In this document: piece by piece, positions 7,203 through 13,573 of the stretch
How the letters are laid out: every line of letters starts with the position of its first letter
How positions within the stretch are numbered: position 1 is the first letter of the stretch
DNA from: a virus
Strand: one strand, 5' to 3'
IMG/VR virus record: IMGVR_UViG_3300020438_000238
Span: 1-25,989 of that record
Length of the DNA: 25,989 nucleotides
The notes under the pieces: model-generated
The model's database searches: none
The model's input: the letters and a program-made list of their open reading frames with translations, nothing else
What the model was told of the DNA's origin: nothing
Translations under genes and position numbers: made by a program

Positions 7203-7481
7203 TTAAGCAACCTCTTTCTTTTCGAGTTCCCTATCTTTATCTTGTAGGAAATGACCTAGATAAGTATAAAGATCTTGGGCTAACCTAAGATCTGTTTCAA
7301 CGATATCCTTAGCTGCTGCTGTTGGATAACTAAGTTGAATATCTAGGATCTCGGCTTTATGAAGAGCCTTAAGAGTTTGTATTTCTCTAAGTCCTGCATG
7401 ACTGTTGCTATTTTGAAGATTGACTATAGTTTGAAGAAGATCTTTAAGTTCTGATATTTCTTTTTTAAGATTAATTTTCAT
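7203..7481 (-). CDS. Hypothetical coiled-coil protein, first gene after promoter P1
   Basis: 92 residues, almost entirely helical: MKINLKKEISELKDLLQTIV, then TLKALHKAEILDIQL and LRLAQDLYTYLGHFLQ, ending in charged KDRELEKKEVA. No cysteines or membrane segment. AGGAG eight bases before ATG 7481, and the leader is about 30 bases downstream of promoter P1 (-10 at 7518-7523). First gene of the operon that runs to the left edge. No recognised family. Confidence 0.65.
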   Translation of the reverse strand: MKINLKKEISELKDLLQTIVNLQNSNSHAGLREIQTLKALHKAEILDIQLSYPTAAAKDIVETDLRLAQDLYTYLGHFLQDKDRELEKKEVA

Positions 7482-7517
7482 GTTTTCTACTCCTTTTTAA
7501 AATTACCTTATATATTC

Positions 7518-7546
7518 ATTATATCACAGATTAATATTAATGTATA
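7518..7546 (-). promoter_or_regulatory. Promoter P1 (extended -10)
   Basis: On the minus strand: -35 TATACA at 7546-7541, a 17-base spacer, TGA, then -10 TATAAT at 7523-7518. The TG directly before the -10 makes an extended -10 element. Expected start near 7511, giving a leader of about 30 bases with AGGAG before ATG 7481. The same layout recurs at P2, P3 and P4. No MotA-box (TGCTTnA) is present, so it is more like a sigma70-type early promoter. Confidence 0.75.
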
Positions 7547-7582
7547 TAGATAATTTCATTTTGAAAGAAAAAAGTAGTATGG

Positions 7583-7600
7583 TGTAACAAATTTGTTACA
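7583..7600. promoter_or_regulatory. 18-base perfect palindrome, copy A
   Basis: TGTAACAAATTTGTTACA is its own reverse complement; as RNA it would form a seven-pair stem with an AAUU loop. It begins three bases after the stop of the exonuclease gene and lies about 37 bases upstream of the P1 -35. A U-run on the minus strand follows only after nine bases. It may be a terminator, an RNA stem, or a two-fold operator; the sequence does not decide between them. Confidence 0.7.
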
Positions 7601-7602
7601 GT

Positions 7603-8274
7603 TTAAGGTCTAAACATTTTTCTATGAGTATATTCTTTGATAGTATCTTTTAGCATAGGAATCCAATTATCTCTATGTTCTTTATAGGTAACTGGGTGGA
7701 AGTCATCTACATCCATTATGACAACTAAATTAGTTACTGCCATACCACTTCTCTCTTCCCACATAACAGCATATGCAGCTAACTGACAAAAATAAGCTGG
7801 GATGTCTACCTTTTTCTTAGGTCGGCGAGATGTTTTGAAATCTATGACAGTAGGAACTCCATGCCATTCAGCAATACAATCACAGGTACCAGCTAATTTT
7901 AGATGATCACTATACAAAGGCATTTCATTACCATATATCTTACCAAATCCTCTATGGAAAAGTGGTTTTAAATTTTCTAGAGATTGTTTAATATGTGGCA
8001 TAAAGTTAGAAGTATCTTCATTATTTAGATATTTCTCTACAATAGAATGAACTGCAGTTCCACGTTCTCTAGCAACTTTACCAATCTGTTCAGCCTTAGC
8101 TTCACCTACTCGCTTTTTCCATGCGGCTATTTTTTCTTCTCCTAGGATACTAAGTACAGTAGTAACAGAAGGATAAGCATTCCCATCAAGCGAAAGGTAT
8201 CTACGTCCATCAGGACTATCCGTTCTATCCAGTGTATCATAACCAATATCAATTTTTTCATGCATAAATTCCAT
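7603..8274 (-). CDS. PD-(D/E)xK exonuclease, MGME1/RecB-like
   Basis: 223 residues from ATG 8274 with AAGGA eight bases upstream. After RYLSLDGNAYPSVTTVL, residues 69-79 read ARERGTAVHSI, the helix with conserved His76 of RecB-like nucleases. The catalytic strand pair is GTCDCIAEW (129-137, Asp132) and TVIDFKTSRRPK (142-153, Asp145 and Lys147), followed by the FCQLAAYAVMWEE helix with its Gln164. This order is that of MGME1-type and phage PD-(D/E)xK exonucleases that process DNA ends. The protein has no helicase part. It ends the P3 transcript just before the palindrome at 7583, and probably acts in host DNA breakdown or phage recombination. Confidence 0.85.
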   Translation of the reverse strand: MEFMHEKIDIGYDTLDRTDSPDGRRYLSLDGNAYPSVTTVLSILGEEKIAAWKKRVGEAKAEQIGKVARERGTAVHSIVEKYLNNEDTSNFMPHIKQSLENLKPLFHRGFGKIYGNEMPLYSDHLKLAGTCDCIAEWHGVPTVIDFKTSRRPKKKVDIPAYFCQLAAYAVMWEERSGMAVTNLVVIMDVDDFHPVTYKEHRDNWIPMLKDTIKEYTHRKMFRP

Positions 8275-8285
8275 ATATATTTTCC

Positions 8286-8516
8286 TTAAGTTTCAATAGT
8301 ATTATTTTTTGTAGATCCTTTTTTAATTTGGTTCAATCTATCTCTAAATCCGTCTGGGACTCTGGATCGTAAACTCCCTACACCCGATACAATATTTGGT
8401 GGAACTAATTTTCTCTCCCACTTACCGGTAGCTATCATAGCTTCAAGCTCATTGTAACTACAATTTATTTCGCTTTCTTTACCAGTAGATTTTTCTATTA
8501 AACTATAAATTGGCAT
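8286..8516 (-). CDS. Small conserved phage protein, FmdB-like N-terminus
   Basis: 76 residues from ATG 8516; GTG 8528 would add four residues. The start MPIYSLIEKSTGKESE, an acidic/helical stretch, GKWERKLVPPNIVSGVGS and the tail PDGFRDRLNQIKKGS match a small protein family I associate with T4-like phages (MP-x-Y start, PP-x-IVSG, GF-x-D-x-L). It resembles the FmdB regulatory domain but lacks the zinc cysteines (only one Cys). It overlaps the preceding gene by 14 bases. Function unknown. Confidence 0.7.
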   Translation of the reverse strand: MPIYSLIEKSTGKESEINCSYNELEAMIATGKWERKLVPPNIVSGVGSLRSRVPDGFRDRLNQIKKGSTKNNTIET

Positions 8517-8709
8517 TATGCATCTCACTTATTTCTTTAATTCTAAGGTTGAGGTAATCCACAATAGTTTGTGGAGTTGGATGGTAAAAAGTATTAGTTT
8601 TCATCTTAGCCTCTATAGTCTCTACTTCATATTTAAAAGCTGCACGTAACATTAAGTCTGCTCCAGTGGCTGCTACGATTTCGTTTGAGTCTTTGTATAT
8701 TGATCCCAT
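8503..8709 (-). CDS. Hypothetical protein, 68 residues, probably leaderless
   Basis: Reads MGSIYKDSNEIVAATGADLM then YEVETIEAKMKTNTFY and VDYLNLRIKEISEMHNANL. Mixed charged and helical; no cysteine or membrane segment. No ribosome-binding site precedes the ATG (AAAATAAAAT), and promoter P3's -10 ends six bases before the A of the ATG, so the transcript would begin at or next to the start codon. A start at Met20 is possible but would discard the first third. Function not recognised. Confidence 0.6.
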   Translation of the reverse strand: MGSIYKDSNEIVAATGADLMLRAAFKYEVETIEAKMKTNTFYHPTPQTIVDYLNLRIKEISEMHNANL

Positions 8710-8714
8710 ATTTT

Positions 8715-8743
8715 ATTTTACCATATTTTAAAAGCAATGTAAA
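8715..8743 (-). promoter_or_regulatory. Promoter P3 (extended -10)
   Basis: Minus strand: -35 TTTACA at 8743-8738, 17-base spacer, TGG, then -10 TAAAAT at 8720-8715. Upstream it shares AATTAACTATWTACATTG with P2 (17 of 19 bases by eye). Predicted start falls at about 8709, the A of the following ATG, with no room for a leader. Confidence 0.65.
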
Positions 8744-8750
8744 TAGTTAA

Positions 8751-9224
8751 TTAGTAATGAACTACAGGTTTTTCTTCAGTATCTTTTAATAAGCCAGGAA
8801 ATGCTTCTTCAACCACAACTCTTGATATACCTTCAGGCTTTTCTTTGTTTATTAACTTTACGAGCAATTCAGCATCATCTGGATGTACAGTTTCTAACAT
8901 TCCTAAGAATATATTTTCTCTTTTATAAGCTGGAAGTTTATCTCCTTTTCCACCTTTAACAAAAAATTGAAATTGAACATTTTCTCTTCTTAAAGTTGCT
9001 GGGTGATTATGTTCCTGACACGGTGTATATGGAGGAGCTCCTCCTGTAGGAAGATTCCATGTTATTGTACTATCAAATATTCCTCTTAAGATGTCTTTTA
9101 AAGCTCCACATGAATGATCTTTTAAAACCTTAACTTTATCTGCTCTATTTCTTTTTTTCCCAGAAGATTCTAAAATTTCATATATATCTAATTTTCTAGG
9201 GGGTTCGTTTTCTGTAACTGCCAT
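8751..9224 (-). CDS. Conserved T4-like phage protein (DUF6433-like)
   Basis: 157 residues, AGGAG about eight bases before ATG 9224. Recognisable blocks are DIYEILESSGKKRNRADKV, LKDHSCGALKDIL, TWNLPTGGAPPYTPC, FVKGGKGDKLPAYKREN and LETVHPDDAELLVKLI, then GISRVVVEEAFPGLL. This order (helix, basic patch, P-x-G-x-PPY, KRE, HPDDA, EAFPGL) is how I remember the DUF6433 family of T4-like marine phages; the DUF number is from memory. It has no predicted enzyme motif. Its start lies inside the GIY-YIG-like gene, and it precedes P3 (its stop is seven bases from the P3 -35). Confidence 0.75.
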   Translation of the reverse strand: MAVTENEPPRKLDIYEILESSGKKRNRADKVKVLKDHSCGALKDILRGIFDSTITWNLPTGGAPPYTPCQEHNHPATLRRENVQFQFFVKGGKGDKLPAYKRENIFLGMLETVHPDDAELLVKLINKEKPEGISRVVVEEAFPGLLKDTEEKPVVHY

Positions 9225-9634
9225 AATATGCTCTCCTTACTCAAATGTTTTGAGTTTATTCTACAATGAATGATTTCGTTATAATAATCATCTCTCAATA
9301 GTACATGATTATCAAATTGTAATTTTGATTCCCAATAAGAACACTCTCCCTTTGATTTACAAAGTTTTAGTATTTCTCTATGAAATCCTTTAAATCCTTT
9401 TTCTTCTACTAGTTCTTGAATTTTTCTGTTAGATCCATAATAATCTTTCCAATTGGATTCTAAAACAACTCTTCTGTTTCTGCCTTTAACTTTTTTCTTA
9501 CGACTAGACCAAAATAGTTTTTTACCAATATATTTTTTATTTGTATCTTTTTCAGTTATTTGATAGACAAATCCTACTAAACTGTCGTTAGGATAATCTT
9601 CTAGTTGAAATTTTTTATCTTTATAATACCACAT
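9188..9634 (-). CDS. Endonuclease-like protein, GIY-YIG family
   Basis: 148 residues. GFVYQITEKDTNKKYIGKK (residues 21-39) is the two-strand GIY-YIG core (here F-V-Y ... Y-I-G), with the usual K-K after it. The following RKKKVKGRNRRV and SNWKDYYGSNRKI form a basic DNA-contact region with a candidate catalytic Arg, and the GFHREILKLC stretch and SYWESKLQF (acid in position for the conserved Glu) complete the fold. It looks like the stand-alone nucleases of T4-like phages, without a separate DNA-binding domain. It runs 37 bases into the next gene and has no clear ribosome site. Whether it is a homing endonuclease is not visible, since no intron or intein accompanies it. Confidence 0.72.
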   Translation of the reverse strand: MWYYKDKKFQLEDYPNDSLVGFVYQITEKDTNKKYIGKKLFWSSRKKKVKGRNRRVVLESNWKDYYGSNRKIQELVEEKGFKGFHREILKLCKSKGECSYWESKLQFDNHVLLRDDYYNEIIHCRINSKHLSKESILWQLQKTNPLEN

Positions 9635-9637
9635 ATA

Positions 9638-9781
9638 TTATATATCATCGTCTTCGTCTTCCTCGTTGACAATGATTGCTGCAGCTGATTGTCCACACAT
9701 AGGGCAGAAAGCAGGTTCTACTTCTGATACTATATGGGACTCTTGGTCACAGCTTTGGCATTCAATGAGATATTCATTCAT
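9638..9781 (-). CDS. Zinc-ribbon miniprotein, 47 residues
   Basis: A short gene between the ribonucleotide reductase and the GIY-YIG-like gene, starting one base after the reductase stop (TAACATG). The sequence is MNEYLIECQSCDQESHIVSE followed by VEPAFCPMCG and an acidic tail (EEDEDDD). The two C-x2-C pairs, Cys8/Cys11 and Cys26/Cys29, fit a zinc ribbon. No separate ribosome site, so translation is probably coupled to the reductase. It may bind the reductase or a polymerase-like partner through its acidic tail; this is inference. Confidence 0.75.
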   Translation of the reverse strand: MNEYLIECQSCDQESHIVSEVEPAFCPMCGQSAAAIIVNEEDEDDDI

Positions 9782-9782
9782 G

Positions 9783-11996
9783 TTAGAAATCTATTTCGCA
9801 TTCACCGCTAGCACACGCAGCAGCTCCAGTAGTATCAATATCTGTATACTTCTTTTGCGTAATATCATCTAACCATTCTATCTTTTTTAAATTTGATTGA
9901 ATTTTCTGCCATTTATGTAAAAGGTAAGCATCTTTTAAACAATACTCTGTTCTTTTGATATCACCATTCATGTAGTTATTTGCAAAAGCTTTAAATCTTC
10001 GTATCCAATCTCGCTTTAAAGCGTTTTCAGAACTTTCGATTGTTAAATCTTCTCCAAAACCTTGAGATGTAGCACAAGCAGTCCAAAGATTATCAAAAGC
10101 TTTTAATGAGTCTACAACCATTCCACTGGCAAATATTGCAGCAGAACCATATTCTTTAACCATTTGTTTTCCATCTATAACAGCAGTGTTAGGAGCTTGG
10201 TTGTAATCTTTATCTCCAGTCATTCCTAAGAAAGATATACCTGCAAAAAAGTTTCTATTATCAAATACATAGTCTTCAACTCCGTCCCAATCATCAACTA
10301 TTATTGTGTTAGATACATTATGTCTTAAACCTTTATCTGCGCAAAGATCTTCATTAGTACCTGAAACTACCCAATGTTGTTGAGCAGTTTTGACTAACTC
10401 TAAATGTTTTATCCCAAGAAGATCGTCTTTGTAAATAGATCCTTTATTTGGTAGTATTGGAAAGCTTATTACATAATCTGTACCACCGGCTGACCACACT
10501 GAATCTTCTACCATATATGGATTGCTTTTTAATATAGCTTGAGATATCTCTGATTCTTTTGTCATCTGAACGTTTCTAATGTACATTTTACTATGTTCAG
10601 CATGTATACCAGAAGCTGTCTGCAATAGAACCGATGCGTTACCTGAAGGTTTGACACAAGTAGTTCTGGCTGCAGGATTAATACCAATGATAGATGCAAC
10701 TTCTTTATTAACTTCTTTAACAATTTGGGCTCCTTTTTGAAGGATCTTTTCATTAAATAATATATCTGGGTTATTCATCCACCCAGTTATTGAAACACCT
10801 AGCAAAGCTTCTCTATCAAAGATTTCTTTTGATATAGGTTGTATAAATTTAAAATCTGTATAGCCTGCTTGTAAAGTACCAAGTATTGATGCAGCTCTAC
10901 ATGCTTTATAAAAGTTTTCTTCTGTTGTACATTTGCCACCATTGATCTCAGTTAGGTTACATCCTTGCCAACCAGACTTACCATCTTTTTGTGGAAACAT
11001 TCCAATTTCAACACAAGGATTTGTAGTATGTTCTTTAGAATCTACAAAGTAAAATCCTGGCTCTCCAAATTGTTTTACAGATTCCATAATTTTTTTGAAT
11101 TGATCTTTAGATACTTCATTTCTTACAATAACTGCAGAGTTATTTGATCTACCTCTTTGTGGATTATCAATAAACCAATTTCCTGTTTTAGCATTCATCA
11201 TTTCTTCATCATCTGGAGAAAACAAACAAATAGTAGCGGAACGTCTTACGCCCCCTGACAACACTGCATCAGATGCATGCATACAGATATCATATACATG
11301 AATAGGGCTAAGTCTAGTTTCTTTGTTAGCTAATACTAATCCTTGAATTAAATATTCCACTCTGTCTAAACAACGTCTTAATCCATCTGGTCCTGGTGCT
11401 TTAAATCCACCTGAAATCATAGAACCTGCAGGGCGTATTTGAGAAAGATCAAAGAATATTCTTCTACCTTCAAACTCTGGATATTTTCCACCACCTACAA
11501 AATATGAAGACAACAAAACGTCTAAAGCTGATGCCCAGCCTTCTATTGAATCTTCTACTACATAGCCTTTTGCTTGTTTATTTCTCAATTTAATAGTTGG
11601 TAATTTATTAACATGGTGGTTCTGTACAGAAAACCCTGCACCAGCTCCACATAATAAAATATAAAAGAACTCACCAAAAAATGATGGTCTATCTGCATAA
11701 GATGATGTACAGTTATACATTCTCATCTGATGTTTTAATAACTGATCTCCACCAAACTGTAGGGCTCTTTGTGCACCTAATACTCTTTGTTCATTATAAG
11801 CTTGCTGAGCTTCACTTAAATATTTTTCTAAATCACCATTCTTTTGATAATGATTTCTATGCATGTTGATAACTCTATCAACTGCTTCATGCCATGTTTC
11901 ATATCTTTCATCGTCTTCTTTAAATCTAGAATAACCGTCATAGAATTTTGTTTCGGATAAAAATGTTCTTGTGTCAACAAACCCGTTTGTTTGCAT
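9783..11996 (-). CDS. nrdJ: Class II (adenosylcobalamin-dependent) ribonucleotide reductase
   Basis: 737 residues, close to the 739 of the monomeric Lactobacillus leichmannii enzyme. AQRALQFGGDQLLKHQMRMYNC ends in Cys96, first of the active-site pair; NPCVE has the thiyl Cys328 and Glu330, and GWQGCNLTE has Cys346, matching Cys408/Glu410/Cys419 of that enzyme (with a longer gap). TTCVKPSGNASVLL is the conserved K-P-S-G-x-x-S phosphate loop. The C-terminal pair Cys728 and Cys733 (CASGEC) is the redox shuttle. Class II enzymes reduce nucleotides using coenzyme B12 and need no oxygen, so the phage depends on host or environmental cobalamin. First gene after promoter P4; glutaredoxin at 5923 is a likely reductant. 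Confidence 0.95.
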   Translation of the reverse strand: MQTNGFVDTRTFLSETKFYDGYSRFKEDDERYETWHEAVDRVINMHRNHYQKNGDLEKYLSEAQQAYNEQRVLGAQRALQFGGDQLLKHQMRMYNCTSSYADRPSFFGEFFYILLCGAGAGFSVQNHHVNKLPTIKLRNKQAKGYVVEDSIEGWASALDVLLSSYFVGGGKYPEFEGRRIFFDLSQIRPAGSMISGGFKAPGPDGLRRCLDRVEYLIQGLVLANKETRLSPIHVYDICMHASDAVLSGGVRRSATICLFSPDDEEMMNAKTGNWFIDNPQRGRSNNSAVIVRNEVSKDQFKKIMESVKQFGEPGFYFVDSKEHTTNPCVEIGMFPQKDGKSGWQGCNLTEINGGKCTTEENFYKACRAASILGTLQAGYTDFKFIQPISKEIFDREALLGVSITGWMNNPDILFNEKILQKGAQIVKEVNKEVASIIGINPAARTTCVKPSGNASVLLQTASGIHAEHSKMYIRNVQMTKESEISQAILKSNPYMVEDSVWSAGGTDYVISFPILPNKGSIYKDDLLGIKHLELVKTAQQHWVVSGTNEDLCADKGLRHNVSNTIIVDDWDGVEDYVFDNRNFFAGISFLGMTGDKDYNQAPNTAVIDGKQMVKEYGSAAIFASGMVVDSLKAFDNLWTACATSQGFGEDLTIESSENALKRDWIRRFKAFANNYMNGDIKRTEYCLKDAYLLHKWQKIQSNLKKIEWLDDITQKKYTDIDTTGAAACASGECEIDF

Positions 11997-12038
11997 ATCG
12001 TCTCTCTTTCTTATGTGGATGTTTTAGCTGGTATAGTT

Positions 12039-12067
12039 ATTATATATTATAATTTGATCAATGTAAA
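12039..12067 (-). promoter_or_regulatory. Promoter P4, upstream of ribonucleotide reductase
   Basis: Minus strand: -35 TTTACA at 12067-12062 (followed by TTG), a 17-base spacer, and -10 TATAAT at 12044-12039. It matches P2 and P3 at TTTACATTG but lacks the extended TG. Predicted start near 12032 gives a leader of about 35 bases before ATG 11996. It begins the metabolic block after the late lysis genes. Confidence 0.7.
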
Positions 12068-12074
12068 GGACTAG

Positions 12075-12842
12075 TTACACTAATTTTTTTAATTTTTCTG
12101 CATATTCTGTTATGCTATGATCATACATACCATCGAAAAGTTTTCTTTTAGTAAGAGCTTTCCAGCGTCCTCTCAAACTATCTTTCAACCTTTGCCAAAA
12201 TGTTTTTGATCTAAAATTACCGTGATGGTTAATGTACCATTCTATTCCGTGATGTCTAAATCCCATAAACCAAAATGGTACTTTAGTAACTACATCATTA
12301 TTATTTACAAATCTCCAATGAGGTACGTCCATTCCTGAGCAGAATTCTCTACCTCCGACTCTGGGCGATCCATAAGTATAAAGTTTAGGACTCTTTTCTT
12401 CTAACCTAGATGCGCACAATGTAGCCATAGCTGCACCTAATGAATGTCCTGTAATCCATAATTGTTTTTGCTTATTTCTTTGCAATAATGCTTCAATATC
12501 AGGCCATAGTTTTCTAAGTTCTAATTTAAAACCCATATGAACTTTGCCTTCAGTTTTAGATTTTCTTTTAAAAGCTAAAAGATCAGCTTTAACATCTGAT
12601 ATTTCGTTAGGCTCAGTTCCTCTAAAAGCTACAATTATATTATTTTGATCTGAAAAGATATGACACTGTGCACCATCATTCTCTAAGAATTTATAGTTTT
12701 TAAATCCTATCTTGTTTAATTCTCTCATAGCTTTAGTACCATCATGGTATGCTAGCGCGCTGACTTCTGCAAAGAAGTAATTCTTCCAATCTAAGTTAGT
12801 CCAATTTAATTTCTCGCATTTATCAAAAAATACTTTAGCCAT
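12075..12842 (-). CDS. Class 3 lipase-like alpha/beta hydrolase
   Basis: 255 residues from ATG 12842 (AAGGA eight bases upstream); codons further up are open but overlap the spanin gene. NIIVAFRGTEP (residues 68-78) is the oxyanion/RGT motif of Lipase_3, WITGHSLGAAMATL (129-142) the nucleophile elbow with Ser134, NNNDVVTKVPF gives Asp183, and DHSITEY gives His242. No signal peptide or membrane helix. The family hydrolyses acylglycerols or phospholipids. Four bases after a spanin pair, at the end of the late block, it may help membrane disruption during lysis. I infer this from position; a role in entry or in host lipid metabolism is equally open. Confidence 0.83.
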   Translation of the reverse strand: MAKVFFDKCEKLNWTNLDWKNYFFAEVSALAYHDGTKAMRELNKIGFKNYKFLENDGAQCHIFSDQNNIIVAFRGTEPNEISDVKADLLAFKRKSKTEGKVHMGFKLELRKLWPDIEALLQRNKQKQLWITGHSLGAAMATLCASRLEEKSPKLYTYGSPRVGGREFCSGMDVPHWRFVNNNDVVTKVPFWFMGFRHHGIEWYINHHGNFRSKTFWQRLKDSLRGRWKALTKRKLFDGMYDHSITEYAEKLKKLV

Positions 12843-12846
12843 CAGC

Positions 12847-13248
12847 TTATTCCTTCTTTGAATTATTTCCTTGTGATACATTATCAGATATATCTTCAGT
12901 AACTGCATTTTCATAATAAATTATAATTTCTTTCTGTTGAAGTATATATCTCTTTATGTCTGCCATATTTAAAATAAGGTTTTCATAATCGTGTACACTA
13001 ATTGCATAGAACATAGTGTCACCTTCTTTGTCTTTAAACCTAACCTTAAACTCTTCAAAGTTATCTTCAGTAACCACATACCATTTAACTTCTGCCATTG
13101 AGAGTGCCTTAGGTCTTTCAGCAACTCCTATTTGAGTTTTTATAATTTCTGTAACTGTAACTATTTCTTTTTCGGGTTCTCTGAACCAGGAGCAACTACT
13201 TAGTAGTAATAGACTCGAGATCGTTAAAAACTTTTTTAGTTCCATCAT
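12847..13248 (-). CDS. Outer-spanin-like lipoprotein (Rz1-like)
   Basis: 133 residues. The N-terminus MMELKKFLTISSLLLLSSCS is a lipoprotein signal peptide with a lipobox ending at Cys19 (LLSSC). After that come WFREPEKEIVTVTEIIKT and a mixed region with FKVRFKDKEGDTMFYAISVH and a C-terminal helix KRYILQQKEIIIYYENA. It overlaps the preceding gene, an N-terminally anchored coiled-coil protein, by 53 bases in another frame, the classic nested Rz/Rz1 arrangement. It is larger than phage lambda Rz1 (60 residues) and has a defined body, so it may be an o-spanin with extra function. Start could be ATG 13245. Confidence 0.7.
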   Translation of the reverse strand: MMELKKFLTISSLLLLSSCSWFREPEKEIVTVTEIIKTQIGVAERPKALSMAEVKWYVVTEDNFEEFKVRFKDKEGDTMFYAISVHDYENLILNMADIKRYILQQKEIIIYYENAVTEDISDNVSQGNNSKKE

Positions 13249-13573
13249 TCAGTATCTTCTCTACCCATGCAGGTCTTTTTAAACTTAATCTTTTTAAATC
13301 ATGTTTCTGAAGTTTAGCTCTAAGATTATCCTGACCTTCTTCAGCTTTCTGTAATTTACCAGATAGTTCTTTATTTAATTTGTTTTGTTTTTCTATATCG
13401 GATCGTATAGTATTGAGTGCTTTTTCTTTTGATTTATTAGCAACCTCTAACTTTGCGTTATTATCTCGAAGTGTTGCTATTCTTTCTTGAGTATCATTAT
13501 AATACCGTAATGCTCCATAACCAACTCCGCCTAATATTGCTATTACGACTATCAATGCATATATTTTTATCAT
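13196..13573 (-). CDS. Inner-spanin-like protein (Rz-like)
   Basis: 125 residues. MIKIYALIVVIAILGGVGYG is an N-terminal membrane anchor (residues 4-20), followed by RYYNDTQERIATLRDNNAKL and continuing heptads to about residue 90, a long periplasmic coiled coil (EKALNTIRSDIEKQNKLNKE). The tail PAWVEKILNDGTKKVFNDLE is short. That is the architecture of an i-spanin: anchor plus coiled coil spanning the periplasm. The downstream lipoprotein gene starts 53 bases before this one's stop, so both are made from one mRNA. Assignment rests on architecture and overlap, not on sequence identity to lambda Rz. Confidence 0.7.
   Translation of the reverse strand: MIKIYALIVVIAILGGVGYGALRYYNDTQERIATLRDNNAKLEVANKSKEKALNTIRSDIEKQNKLNKELSGKLQKAEEGQDNLRAKLQKHDLKRLSLKRPAWVEKILNDGTKKVFNDLESITTK

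Larger units (their letters stand above)
7482..7602 (-). repeat. Duplicated intergenic unit, copy A (palindrome, promoter, ribosome site)
   Basis: This 121-base gap matches the gap at 25102-25225 in long blocks. From the gene start backwards, both share TTTTCTACTCC (ribosome site), TTACCTTATATATT, ATTATATCACA, TGTATATAG, TAATTTCATTTT, AAAGAAAAAA and finally the palindrome. Between copies only the spacer after the -10 region and the A-rich stretch after TTTCATTTT diverge. Both sit between a stop codon and a short leading gene, so they behave as exchangeable regulatory cassettes. The downstream genes themselves are not related. Confidence 0.8.

Noticed and set aside
7583-7600. Palindrome as a standard Rho-independent terminator
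   Set aside because: The stem is AT-rich and the U-run comes nine or more bases later on the minus strand, so I list it as a palindrome of unknown role rather than as a terminator.
9188-9634. Homing endonuclease with an adjacent intron or intein
   Set aside because: Neighbouring genes, including the reductase, are intact and uninterrupted; nothing shows an intron boundary.
10562-10753. 63-residue minus-strand frame within ribonucleotide reductase
   Set aside because: Wholly inside nrdJ in another frame; the reductase frame is conserved through it.
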